From contig NZ_JAKEVD010000008.1 in assembly GCF_022398325.1 (NCBI RefSeq), positions 62,001-126,000 of the forward strand: a DNA stretch of 64,000 nt, in the 5' to 3' direction. A model generated the notes under the pieces. It was not told the DNA's origin. It did no database searches and was given only the letters and a program-made list of their open reading frames with translations. This document shows, piece by piece, positions 38,619 to 47,045 of this stretch (the first letter of the stretch is position 1; each line of letters starts with the position of its first letter). Source of the stretch: Shewanella sp. Isolate13 (lineage in GTDB: Bacteria > Pseudomonadota > Gammaproteobacteria > Enterobacterales > Shewanellaceae). The translations under genes were made by a program, and so were the position numbers.

Positions 38619-39614
38619 TTAATACCAACCTTTTGTTTGCTCTTGAACAAGCTTAGCTAACAGCGCTATATGAGCTGGGGTATCGTTTAAGCAATCAATA
38701 AATTCATAGCGCTCACCACCAGCCGATAAGAACTCCGCTTTACCCTCTTGGGAGATCTCCTCCAAGGTTTCTAAACAGTCAGATGAAAATGCAGGGCACA
38801 TGATATCTACCGACTTAACTCCTTGTTTAGGCAACGACTCTAACAATTCATCGGTTGCCGGCTTTATCCATTCCTCTTTACCAAACTGGGACTGGAAGCA
38901 AATTCGCCACTGCTCTGACGTTAACCCTAATGCCTCAGCTAATAGTTCAGCAGTTGCTTGGCACTGCTCTTGATAAGGGTCACCCTCGGTGATATAGCGA
39001 AGCGGTACGCCATGAAACGACATCATCAATACATCCGCCTGACCTTTAGCTTGCCAGTGAGCCTTAACCGACTCTGCGAGCGCTTGAATATAAAGCGGGT
39101 GGTCGAAATACTGTTTGTTCATGCGTAATTCAGGAATATTGCGCTCAGCTTTAAGCAACTCGGCAATCGCATCATAAACAGGGGCAACGGTTGAGCAGGA
39201 ATACTGGGCGTATAATGGTAGAACAAAAATCTTTTCAGCCCCTTGGGACTTAAGGCTGTCGATACCCGATTGTAATGATGGATTACCATAGCTCATCCCC
39301 AGCTCAACCGGAATCGCCTGAGCAAACGATTCATGCAGCAGTTGTTTGAGTTTATCGCGCTGCTTTTGGCTTATCACCATTAAGGGCGAGCCATCTTCCC
39401 ACCAGATAGACTGATAGAGTTTGGCCACTTTGGCTGGACGGGTATTAAGAATGATGCCATTTAAAATCGGCTTCCAGATCCACGGAGAGAGATCGACAAC
39501 ACGGGGATCACTCAAGAACTGTTTGAGGAATTTTTTAACGTCAGGAGCGGTAGGTGAATCGGGGGTGCCTAGGTTTACTAATAACACACCAAATGGTGGG
39601 GCTAAGTCACTCAC
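38619..39614 (-). CDS. hemH: Ferrochelatase
   Basis: 331 residues, family length. It opens FGVLLVNLGTPDSPT, the diagnostic start; the active-site His is in MMSFHGVPLRYITEGDPY and the conserved Glu in PAFSSDCLETLEEISQEG. It inserts Fe2+ into protoporphyrin IX to make protoheme. The position between gsk and adk matches E. coli. A 170-bp gap with a terminator separates it from adk, so it probably has its own promoter there. Confidence 0.95.
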   Translation of the reverse strand: MSDLAPPFGVLLVNLGTPDSPTAPDVKKFLKQFLSDPRVVDLSPWIWKPILNGIILNTRPAKVAKLYQSIWWEDGSPLMVISQKQRDKLKQLLHESFAQAIPVELGMSYGNPSLQSGIDSLKSQGAEKIFVLPLYAQYSCSTVAPVYDAIAELLKAERNIPELRMNKQYFDHPLYIQALAESVKAHWQAKGQADVLMMSFHGVPLRYITEGDPYQEQCQATAELLAEALGLTSEQWRICFQSQFGKEEWIKPATDELLESLPKQGVKSVDIMCPAFSSDCLETLEEISQEGKAEFLSAGGERYEFIDCLNDTPAHIALLAKLVQEQTKGWY

Positions 39615-39670
39615 ATGAATTCTCTTTTTAGCAAGATATTCGTGTCAGGCTATCATCGCAAAAAGCATAA

Positions 39671-39698
39671 AAAAAGCCCATTTACATGGGCTTTTTAA
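39671..39698 (-). terminator. Terminator after adk
   Basis: AAAAAAGCCCAT, 3-5 nt loop, ATGGGCTTTTTAA, about 90 bp past the adk stop; T-runs on both strands. Confidence 0.88.
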
Positions 39699-39784
39699 AA
39701 TATGAGAACTAGCTCATAAACACTTTGTTACTTAGGTATATTTGCTCTAAGTCACAAGCGCCTGAGAAATCGACTAGCGCCTAT

Positions 39785-40471
<687 letters not shown>

Positions 40472-40599
40472 TCAAAGGCGTACACCAAAGCCGCCTAGAT
40501 GATGGGTATTGTTCTGTTTAGGGCGGCGATCTTCGCATAAATGGCCGCTATTTTGAAGTAATTTTCATTCGACTTTAGCATCAGTCTGGATAAAAAACA

Positions 40600-41445
40600 T
40601 CAGTAAAGTAAGGTGTAGAGTTTGCGACGATACTGATTCGCTAAACTGTTGCCTTGCCCTAACGCCGTCAAAATCTCTAAAAATAGAACTTTTACTCTAC
40701 CATCCAATGCCGATACATCTTTTTGCAGTGGCATAAATAGCAGCTCAAGAGCTTCATCGTTACGTCCAGCTTGATGTAACGCTTTGGCCAAATCTAATAC
40801 CAACTCTAAATTATCAGGTGCCTTTTCGAGCGCTTGCTGCAAGTTGCGGATCTCGGGGGTATCGGCGGCATCTAGCGCTAAAGCAAGCTTTGCCTTAAGG
40901 CTTTGATAATAACTGTCTTGATCCGCTAGTCCCACAGAATCAAGTAAGCCTTTAGCGTCTTCAAGCACGCCAAGTGACAAGTAAACATCGGCTAATGCGA
41001 GGGCGATTTCAGCGAGTGGGTTTTCGCTGTAGGCATCTTTTAGTAAAGGCAGTGCAGCGATCGCATTTTGCTCAGCTAGGAATACTCGGGCCTGATTAAG
41101 CTTAAGCTGCCACTGTGCTGGCAGGTGCTTCTCAAGCATCTCAATGACTTGAGGTGCCTCTTGTACACCCGCAAAGCCATCGACGGGTTTACCTTCATGC
41201 AAAACTAAAGTCGTTGGTAGGCTTTGAATCTGGAAATAGTTGGCTATCTCCATCTCCTGCTCGCAGTTAACTTTAGCCAATACAAAACGGCCTGCCTGCT
41301 GCTGCGTAATACCTTCAAGGGTTTGCATCAATGCAAGGCTCTCTGGACTTTGAGTCGCCCAGAAGGCCATCACGACGATCTTCTCCATCGAAGCATCGAC
41401 CACTTGCTGGATATTTTCTTTAGTCAGTTCTAGAATCGATTCCAT
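40600..41445 (-). CDS. ybbN: Co-chaperone/chaperedoxin YbbN (CnoX)
   Basis: 281 residues against 284 in E. coli. The N-terminal thioredoxin fold (about 1-108) is followed by a TPR-like helical region (LPLLKDAYSENPLAEIALALADVYLSLG, LDLAKALHQAGRNDEALELL). The redox motif position reads W-A-T-Q-S33-P-E-S36, so neither cysteine of a CxxC remains, and E. coli CnoX's SxxC cysteine is also replaced. A lone cysteine C61 (KVNCEQE) remains at the place of the second E. coli cysteine. In E. coli it holds unfolding proteins for GroEL and protects against bleach. It lies between adk and htpG, a fitting stress-response location. Confidence 0.88.
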   Translation of the reverse strand: MESILELTKENIQQVVDASMEKIVVMAFWATQSPESLALMQTLEGITQQQAGRFVLAKVNCEQEMEIANYFQIQSLPTTLVLHEGKPVDGFAGVQEAPQVIEMLEKHLPAQWQLKLNQARVFLAEQNAIAALPLLKDAYSENPLAEIALALADVYLSLGVLEDAKGLLDSVGLADQDSYYQSLKAKLALALDAADTPEIRNLQQALEKAPDNLELVLDLAKALHQAGRNDEALELLFMPLQKDVSALDGRVKVLFLEILTALGQGNSLANQYRRKLYTLLY

Positions 41446-41475
41446 AACTTTCCTCTAATATTCTAGATTTGTAAT

Positions 41476-41504
41476 AAAAAAAGAGGCAGATTGACTGCCT
41501 CTTT
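41476..41504 (-). terminator. Terminator after htpG
   Basis: AAAGAGGCAG (41480-41489) pairs with CTGCCTCTTT (41495-41504); A-run at the left gives a U-run on the minus-strand transcript just past the htpG stop. Confidence 0.9.
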
Positions 41505-41519
41505 AATCATAGCCTTTGT

Positions 41520-43436
41520 TTACTTAACGCTAGCTAATAACATCTGGTTCATTAACTTAATAAACGCCGATGGATCCGCAAGGCTGCCCTTTTCAGACAA
41601 TAACGCTTGCTGTAACAGCAATTCAGACCACTGAGCAAATAGCTGCTCGTCTTGCTCGTCATTCAAACGCGCAACCAGTGGGTGCTCAGGGTTTAGCTCA
41701 AATGTTGGCTTAGACTCAGGCACATCTTGTCCTGCGGCTTGCATCAGCTTGATCATCTGGGTCGACATCTCGCCTTCACCTGCGACCACGCACGCAGGCG
41801 TATCGGTTAGACGTGTCGTGACTTTAACTGCAGACACTTTATCACCAAGACTGTCCTTAACACGCTTCACTAGGCCTTCAGATTCTGTTTCTAACTTCTC
41901 TTGCGCCTCTTTCTCGCTCGCATCTTCAAGTTCACCTAGCTCAAGATCGCCACGGGTCACTGAATGCAATTTCTTGCCATCGAACTCAGTTAGATGGTTG
42001 ATCAACCACTCATCGATACGCTCAGACATCAATAGTACTTCGATGCCCTTCTTACGCAGTAACTCGAGGTGCGGACTATTAGCTGCGGCCTCATGGCTAT
42101 CGGCAACAATGTAGTAGATCTTAGATTGACCTTCTTTCATGCGCTCGATGTAGTCAGCTAGTGATACGTTTGCTGTCGCTTCGCCAGTATGAGTCGATGC
42201 AAAACGCAGTAGACCAGCAACACGCTCTTTGTTAGCGAAGTCTTCTGCTGGGCCTTCTTTTAGCACTTGACCAAATTCAGTCCAGAAAGACTGATACTTT
42301 TCAGCATCATTTTTAGCAAGCTTCTCTAGCATGCCAAGCACACGCTTAGTCACAGCGGTGCGAAGCGCCGTTGTCACCTTGTTATCTTGTAAGATTTCAC
42401 GTGATACGTTTAGCGGCAGATCGTTCGAGTCAATCAAACCCTGCACAAAACGCAGGTAACTAGGCATAAACTGCTCAGCATCGTCCATCACGAATACACG
42501 CTGAACAAATAACTTTAAGCCATGCTTACGGTCGCGGTTCCATAGATCCCAAGGTGCTTTGGCCGGAATATAAAGTAAGCTAGTGTACTCTTGCTTACCT
42601 TCGACGCGGTTGTGACTCCACAGAAGTGGATCAGCATAGTCATGAGAGATGTGCTTATAGAACTCTTGGTACTCTTCATCAGACACGTCGCTCTTGTTAC
42701 GAGTCCAAAGCGCCGTTGCCTTGTTCATCGCCTTCCAGCTACCCTCAGTCGCGGCAACAGCTTCAGTGTCTTCTGTTGCTTCAACCGCTGGCGTCCCCTC
42801 TTCATACATCTCAACAGGTACTGAGATATGATCAGAGTACTTAGTGATGATAGAGCGCAGACGGTAGTCATCAGCAAACTCTTTCTCATCTTCACGAAGG
42901 TGCAGTGTAATTTCAGTACCACGAGTTTGCTTAGAGATAGTCTCGACCGTGAAGTCTCCTTCACCAGCAGATTCCCACAGTACCGCTTCATCGGCACTGT
43001 GGCCTGCAGCACGAGTGCGAACGGTTACGCGATCTGCAACGATAAAGGCAGAGTAAAAGCCAACACCGAACTGACCGATTAATTGCGAGTCTTTTGACTC
43101 ATCGCCTGATAGGTTTTTGAAGAAATCGGCTGTGCCCGATTTCGCGATTGTGCCAAGGTGTTCAATCACACCATCGCGGGTCATACCGATACCGTTATCA
43201 TCGATAGTCACGGTACCCTTCTCTTTATCGGCACTGATACGAACGCGCAGCTCGCCATCACCTTCATAGAGGTCATCATTAGTTAGGGCTTCATAGCGTA
43301 GCTTATCAGCAGCATCGGCAGCGTTAGATACTAACTCACGCAAAAAGATCTCTTTGTTAGAGTACAAAGAGTGGATCATCAAATGTAGTAGTTGTTTGAC
43401 TTCAGTTTGAAAGCCATGGGTCTCTTGTTGTGACAT
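41520..43436 (-). CDS. htpG: Molecular chaperone HtpG (Hsp90)
   Basis: 638 residues, family length. N-terminal GHKL ATPase with [36 protein letters not shown] and the nucleotide-binding DNGIGM, then GTIAKSGT and [11 protein letters not shown]; middle domain with [14 protein letters not shown] carrying the catalytic Arg; C-terminal dimerisation domain. It lacks the MEEVD tail as usual for bacteria. It folds client proteins with DnaK and ClpB partners during stress. A near-perfect sigma-32 promoter precedes it. Confidence 0.98.
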   Translation of the reverse strand: MSQQETHGFQTEVKQLLHLMIHSLYSNKEIFLRELVSNAADAADKLRYEALTNDDLYEGDGELRVRISADKEKGTVTIDDNGIGMTRDGVIEHLGTIAKSGTADFFKNLSGDESKDSQLIGQFGVGFYSAFIVADRVTVRTRAAGHSADEAVLWESAGEGDFTVETISKQTRGTEITLHLREDEKEFADDYRLRSIITKYSDHISVPVEMYEEGTPAVEATEDTEAVAATEGSWKAMNKATALWTRNKSDVSDEEYQEFYKHISHDYADPLLWSHNRVEGKQEYTSLLYIPAKAPWDLWNRDRKHGLKLFVQRVFVMDDAEQFMPSYLRFVQGLIDSNDLPLNVSREILQDNKVTTALRTAVTKRVLGMLEKLAKNDAEKYQSFWTEFGQVLKEGPAEDFANKERVAGLLRFASTHTGEATANVSLADYIERMKEGQSKIYYIVADSHEAAANSPHLELLRKKGIEVLLMSERIDEWLINHLTEFDGKKLHSVTRGDLELGELEDASEKEAQEKLETESEGLVKRVKDSLGDKVSAVKVTTRLTDTPACVVAGEGEMSTQMIKLMQAAGQDVPESKPTFELNPEHPLVARLNDEQDEQLFAQWSELLLQQALLSEKGSLADPSAFIKLMNQMLLASVK

Positions 43437-43482
43437 GAAATGTTCCCTTTAAAAAAATCAGTTTTAGTAAAGCTTGCTTAAG

Positions 43483-43510
43483 AGATGGGGCTAGAAAAAT
43501 ACATTTCAAG
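43483..43510 (-). promoter_or_regulatory. Sigma-32 heat-shock promoter of htpG
   Basis: Minus strand: CTTGAAA (43510-43504), 13-nt spacer, CCCCATCT (43490-43483). Both elements match the sigma-32 consensus CTTGAAA-N(11-16)-CCCCATNT exactly, about 47-74 bp before the htpG start. Confidence 0.9.
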
Positions 43511-43540
43511 GGAGAAATCTGGCATTGCCTTCAATTGCAC

Positions 43541-43580
43541 AAAAAAAATCCAGTCAGTGTTCATTCACAGACTGGATTTT
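43541..43580 (-). terminator. Terminator after recR
   Basis: AAAATCCAGTC (43547-43553 core) pairs with GACTGGATTTT (43570-43580); T-run on the minus transcript. It lies about 47 bp past the recR stop. Confidence 0.85.
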
Positions 43581-43626
43581 ATTCATGAAACTAGCCTAGG
43601 CAGTGAGCTTTTTTGCTCGCGACTAA

Positions 43627-44226
43627 CTAGATAGGTAAGCGTCCATTAAAAGAAAGCGCTAAGGTCGTACTGTCAACATATTCAAGCTCACCGCCGACAG
43701 GCACGCCATGGGCGATACGACTCACGGTAAGGTTATGACGCTTTGCCATATCGGCAATATAATGTGCGGTCGCATCCCCCTCTACCGTAGGGTTCGTTGC
43801 TAAAATAAGCTCACTCACCTCACCAGATGCCAGATGCTGCTCAAGCAAGGCAAGCCCAAGCTCTTCAGGTCCAACACCATCGAGTGGTGACAAATGGCCT
43901 AACAACACAAAATAACGACCAGTAAAGTGCCCCCCAGCTTCGATTGCTAATACATCGGCTGGCGTTTCCACTACACAGATCACCTCTGAGTGACCACGCT
44001 TAGTGCTCACACAAATGGGGCAGTAAGTTTCTTCAGTAAAGGTACGGCATGACTGACAGTGCCCCACATCCGACATGGCTTTCGCCAACGAATCGGCAAG
44101 CTTAGCACCCGCCTTGCGGTCACGCTCTAGAAGCTGAAATGCCATTCTTTGGGCAGACTTAGGCCCAACGCCAGGTAAACAACGAAGTGACTGGATTAGC
44201 TCATCAACGAGTGGACTAAATTTCAT
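43627..44226 (-). CDS. recR: Recombination mediator RecR
   Basis: 199 residues, family length. Helix-hairpin-helix near the start ([24 protein letters not shown]), four-cysteine zinc finger [16 protein letters not shown], and Toprim domain with [12 protein letters not shown] and [15 protein letters not shown]. With RecF and RecO it loads RecA on SSB-coated gaps. In E. coli it directly follows ybaB; here two other genes and an element are inserted between them. Confidence 0.97.
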   Translation of the reverse strand: MKFSPLVDELIQSLRCLPGVGPKSAQRMAFQLLERDRKAGAKLADSLAKAMSDVGHCQSCRTFTEETYCPICVSTKRGHSEVICVVETPADVLAIEAGGHFTGRYFVLLGHLSPLDGVGPEELGLALLEQHLASGEVSELILATNPTVEGDATAHYIADMAKRHNLTVSRIAHGVPVGGELEYVDSTTLALSFNGRLPI

Positions 44227-44411
44227 TTAACATTCCGCTTATAAAGGCATCTGCATGCCCTAGAAAAAGGTCGATGAGCGCTGCCAAACGCGGCGAAAGC
44301 ACCACTAAGGCAACTCATCATAAAATTAGCGCCAGATACTAGCATAGAATCTGAAGGTTTTGTCCCTTTCAAGCAATAGCTAATCCCTTAACGACTCATC
44401 TAGCACAATAA

Positions 44412-45347
44412 TTAAAGCTCGATTGCAGTCATATCAAAGGCTACTGTCGATAACTTACCCTCTGCAGTTGCCCGCATACCAGGGCTAATAATCTTCCAGT
44501 AAGCTCTATCCTCCAAACAGATCGCCCCAGAGAACTGCTCGATATTAACCCCTCCCTTACAGTGCTTGCCCCAATAATCCTTACGCTTATCGGAAAAAAT
44601 GATCTCAATCTTAGCCGGCTTAGCACTAATAACATGCACAAGGTTACAGCCACCCGCAACGAGGGCAAAACTTAGCACTAAATTACCGATAATAATGGCG
44701 AACACTTGCTTTAGCAGGCTCTGTCCCATTTGCTCAGCCCGTTCTCTGCTATCTGGAGACACAGCTTTCAACAGCAAGATGGGAAGGGTTATAGCGTAAA
44801 CAACTCCCCCGGCAATATAAACTGAGCGGAAAATATCTCCTCGCCAAACTAAGTCAGAGAAATAGATAAAGGACAGCAACCCTAAAAAGGCGGCACTGAT
44901 GTAGGTGATTACCGAATAATTAACCAGCTGCTGCAAAGGCGTATTTTTAGGGAAATAATGTTCAACTAACTTTTGCTTACTCATGCTCAAGAGACGCTGT
45001 AGGTGTTCCTCCAACTCCCCAATACCAATAAAGCCAAACTCCTTTTGGCGTTCCCGCCCTCCTTTACTATTCGTATAGAACAGAGCCAGCAAGCCCTCTT
45101 CTTTACTTAGCATGTCATAGGTAAAAGTGATCTCAAAGCGCTGCAGTTTTGCCTGAACAACTAACATAGGCATAGTCAGAGCGCCATTTCCTGCCGCGCC
45201 ATCGGTTTCATTAAGGGACGACTCTTCAAAGACTACCGCCTCCAAGATCTCTTTGAGTCGCAGTTTTAAACTAGCTTGATCCGTCACGGCGCCAAAATTT
45301 TGGGTTTGGCCGCTAGCGGATATTAGTGATAGCGAACTTATCTTCAT
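44412..45347 (-). CDS. Unknown membrane protein with soluble N-terminal domain
   Basis: 311 residues, no family recognised. An N-terminal soluble part (about 1-140) has strand-rich SSLSLISASGQTQNFGAVTDQ and helix ELEEHLQRLLSMSKQKLVEHY. Three predicted TM helices follow (SVITYISAAFLGLLSFIYF, AGGVVYAITLPILLL, VFAIIIGNLVLSFALVAGG), then a C-terminal domain of about 70 residues with a cysteine pair (HCKGGVNIEQFSGAICLED). It starts 2 bp after the upstream TPR-like gene on the same strand, so they are co-transcribed and probably act together. Neither gene belongs to the usual recR-ybaB neighbourhood. Confidence 0.65.
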   Translation of the reverse strand: MKISSLSLISASGQTQNFGAVTDQASLKLRLKEILEAVVFEESSLNETDGAAGNGALTMPMLVVQAKLQRFEITFTYDMLSKEEGLLALFYTNSKGGRERQKEFGFIGIGELEEHLQRLLSMSKQKLVEHYFPKNTPLQQLVNYSVITYISAAFLGLLSFIYFSDLVWRGDIFRSVYIAGGVVYAITLPILLLKAVSPDSRERAEQMGQSLLKQVFAIIIGNLVLSFALVAGGCNLVHVISAKPAKIEIIFSDKRKDYWGKHCKGGVNIEQFSGAICLEDRAYWKIISPGMRATAEGKLSTVAFDMTAIEL

Positions 45348-45349
45348 GA

Positions 45350-46048
45350 TTAAAATACCTGCTCTAACAATTCGCCAATCTGATTATTGCTCTGCCCATC
45401 CCAACGATGCTTGGCCTTAGTGTTTCTATAAATTTGATCAGCATTCGCTTTTTCAGAGAGTGATAAGTGCTCGCTGGCTTGCTTAACTAGATTTCGTGAC
45501 TGCGAAAAATGATTACCTCTTGCATAAAGAGCCCAAAGATAAGCCTGGCTGTAATCGCCTAGATTAAAATAGTAAACAGCAAAATTATGCTGAGCAGCGG
45601 GGAAAGAATGCGCTGCAGATTTTTCAATCCAAAATAGGGATTTTAATGGGCTTTGAGGGACGTAATGCCCGAAATGATATAGCATGCTCAAATAGTATTG
45701 AGCATAAGCATTATCACTATTTTTGCTAAACCAGTGATACGCCTGCTGATAATTGTTAACCGTGGTCAGATCGTAGAAATAGAGTGTAGCCAGTGCCAGT
45801 TGGCTACCGAGATCACCTTGCTGGGCAGAGGGGTTAAAAAAAGCTCGCGCTGCGGGATACTGCTTATTTTTTAAAAGGATAAGGCCTAGCTCTCGAGCCT
45901 CTTCGATTGAAACTTTTCCGCTGTATTTCTCGATCCCACTTAAGGCAATAGACGGCGCGCCAAACAGTGTATTGAAGATAACAATGACGATAAATATGAC
46001 TAAAGACAATCCCAGCCCTTTGAGTTTTTGCTTCACACTACTACCCAT
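45350..46048 (-). CDS. Sel1/TPR-like repeat membrane-anchored protein
   Basis: 232 residues. One N-terminal TM helix (LGLSLVIFIVIVIFNTLFG, about 12-30) then helical pairs resembling Sel1/TPR repeats: EARELGLILLKNKQYPAARAFF, GDLGSQLALATLYFYDL, DNAYAQYYLSMLYHFGHYVPQSP, and AAQHNFAVYYFNLGDYSQAYLWALYA. Predicted to sit in the periplasm and bind protein. First gene of a two-gene operon with the unknown membrane protein 2 bp downstream. It is next to a MITE-like element. Confidence 0.75.
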   Translation of the reverse strand: MGSSVKQKLKGLGLSLVIFIVIVIFNTLFGAPSIALSGIEKYSGKVSIEEARELGLILLKNKQYPAARAFFNPSAQQGDLGSQLALATLYFYDLTTVNNYQQAYHWFSKNSDNAYAQYYLSMLYHFGHYVPQSPLKSLFWIEKSAAHSFPAAQHNFAVYYFNLGDYSQAYLWALYARGNHFSQSRNLVKQASEHLSLSEKANADQIYRNTKAKHRWDGQSNNQIGELLEQVF

Positions 46049-46210
46049 TTAGGCAAAACTACCCACCTAAGCAAAAGCACGCCTAAGATGGCGCATAATA
46101 AAAGCAAAAGAGTCTGACACAGGGCCTTAATCCTCGCAAGCAAAGCTGACTTAAATAATTGAAAGTAAGTTATTTATATCAAACAGGAACGATGCGAGAT
46201 CCTCAATATT

Positions 46211-46475
46211 ATACCAATTAGTATAAGAAGTTGATCTACTCAGAGCGTTTTTGGCAAACTAATTCAAGGCGAATAATTGTAAGAATGGTTGCTCCCTTGT
46301 GAAGTTATTCAACGAAGAAGTAGGCAGCTAAAAACGCTCCAGGATGGCGAGTTTTAGCGGCTCTGATACTTCGTTAACAAGCTTAAACGTAGAATAACTA
46401 TGCTCTTCACTTGTTGTCTTGTCTCAGTGCCGCTAAATTCTCGCTGAGCGACCAAATCTTTATACTAATTGGTAT
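46211..46475. mobile_element. MITE-like element with 16-bp terminal inverted repeats
   Basis: 265 bp bounded by ATACCAATTAGTATAA (46211-46226) and its exact reverse complement (46460-46475). No open frame inside has coding features. It lies in the 555-bp gap between the TPR-like gene and ybaB. A related sequence in opposite orientation is present at 63899-64000 (matching ATACCAAT, ACTATAAG/AGTATAAA and CTCAxCGAGA..TTTAGCGG), so this is a dispersed repeat family. A two-base target duplication could not be confirmed. Confidence 0.72.
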
Positions 46476-46488
46476 TAAATCCAGAAAC

Positions 46489-46514
46489 AAAAAAGCCCAA
46501 GATAATCTTGGGCT
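46489..46514 (-). terminator. Terminator after ybaB
   Basis: AGCCCAAGA, 3-nt loop, TCTTGGGCT with A-tract at left, giving a U-tract on the minus transcript, 90 bp past the ybaB stop. Confidence 0.88.
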
Positions 46515-46524
46515 CCTATAGGTG

Positions 46525-46601
46525 TTTACTTGCTCGGATTTGGCCCCTATTTGGCCCCTCCAATTTAACGGAACAGATATTCCATTAAAACAGCAAGTAA
46601 A
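46525..46601. repeat. Nested inverted repeats and a TTTGGCCCC direct repeat in the ybaB 3' UTR
   Basis: Outer pair TTTACTTGCT (46525-46534) and AGCAAGTAAA (46592-46601); inner pair TTTAACGGAA (46564-46573) and TTCCATTAAA (46580-46589), one mismatch. Between the left outer arm and the inner stem lies TTTGGCCCC twice (46539-46547 and 46550-46558, 11-bp period). The whole structure sits between the ybaB stop and its terminator, so it would be transcribed. Confidence 0.65.
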
Positions 46602-46603
46602 AC

Positions 46604-46933
46604 TTAGAATGGCATCTTCATGCCTGGTGGTAGTTGCATACCCCCAGTCACTTCAGCCATCTTCTCTTTTTGGTTTTCTTCTACGCGGCGAGCAGCGTCG
46701 TTACACGCAGCAGCAATCAGATCTTCTAGCATCTCTTTGTCGTCTTCAAGAAGGCTTGAGTCGATATCAACTTTACGTACGCTGTGAGAACCCGTCATAG
46801 TGACTTTAACTAGGCCAGCACCGGCTTCGCCAGTCACTTCCATACGTGCGATCTCTTCTTGCACTTTAGCCATTTTGTCTTGCATCATCTGGGCTTGCTT
46901 CATCAAGTTGCCCATACCGCCTTTTCCAAACAT
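46604..46933 (-). CDS. ybaB: YbaB/EbfC nucleoid-associated protein
   Basis: 109 residues, same length as E. coli Yba[47 protein letters not shown] is the family pattern, with ending [13 protein letters not shown]. It forms a tweezer-shaped dimer that binds DNA. It lies downstream of dnaX by 112 bp, the conserved order; unlike E. coli, recR does not follow immediately. Confidence 0.96.
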   Translation of the reverse strand: MFGKGGMGNLMKQAQMMQDKMAKVQEEIARMEVTGEAGAGLVKVTMTGSHSVRKVDIDSSLLEDDKEMLEDLIAAACNDAARRVEENQKEKMAEVTGGMQLPPGMKMPF

Positions 46934-47045
46934 ACTCTAATTCTCTTCTATTATTTATCACAACAAATAAAGTGGGCTAATCTTACTAAAAAACCAGTGA
47001 TTAGCAATGAAAGCTGAAATTCTATTGTAAAAATTATGACTCAGT

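Noticed and set aside
46525..46600. Minus-strand reading GQIGAKSEQVNTYRSP as the end of an integrase gene
   Set aside because: The frame is short, runs through the ybaB terminator, and no integrase core is present; kept only as a structural observation.
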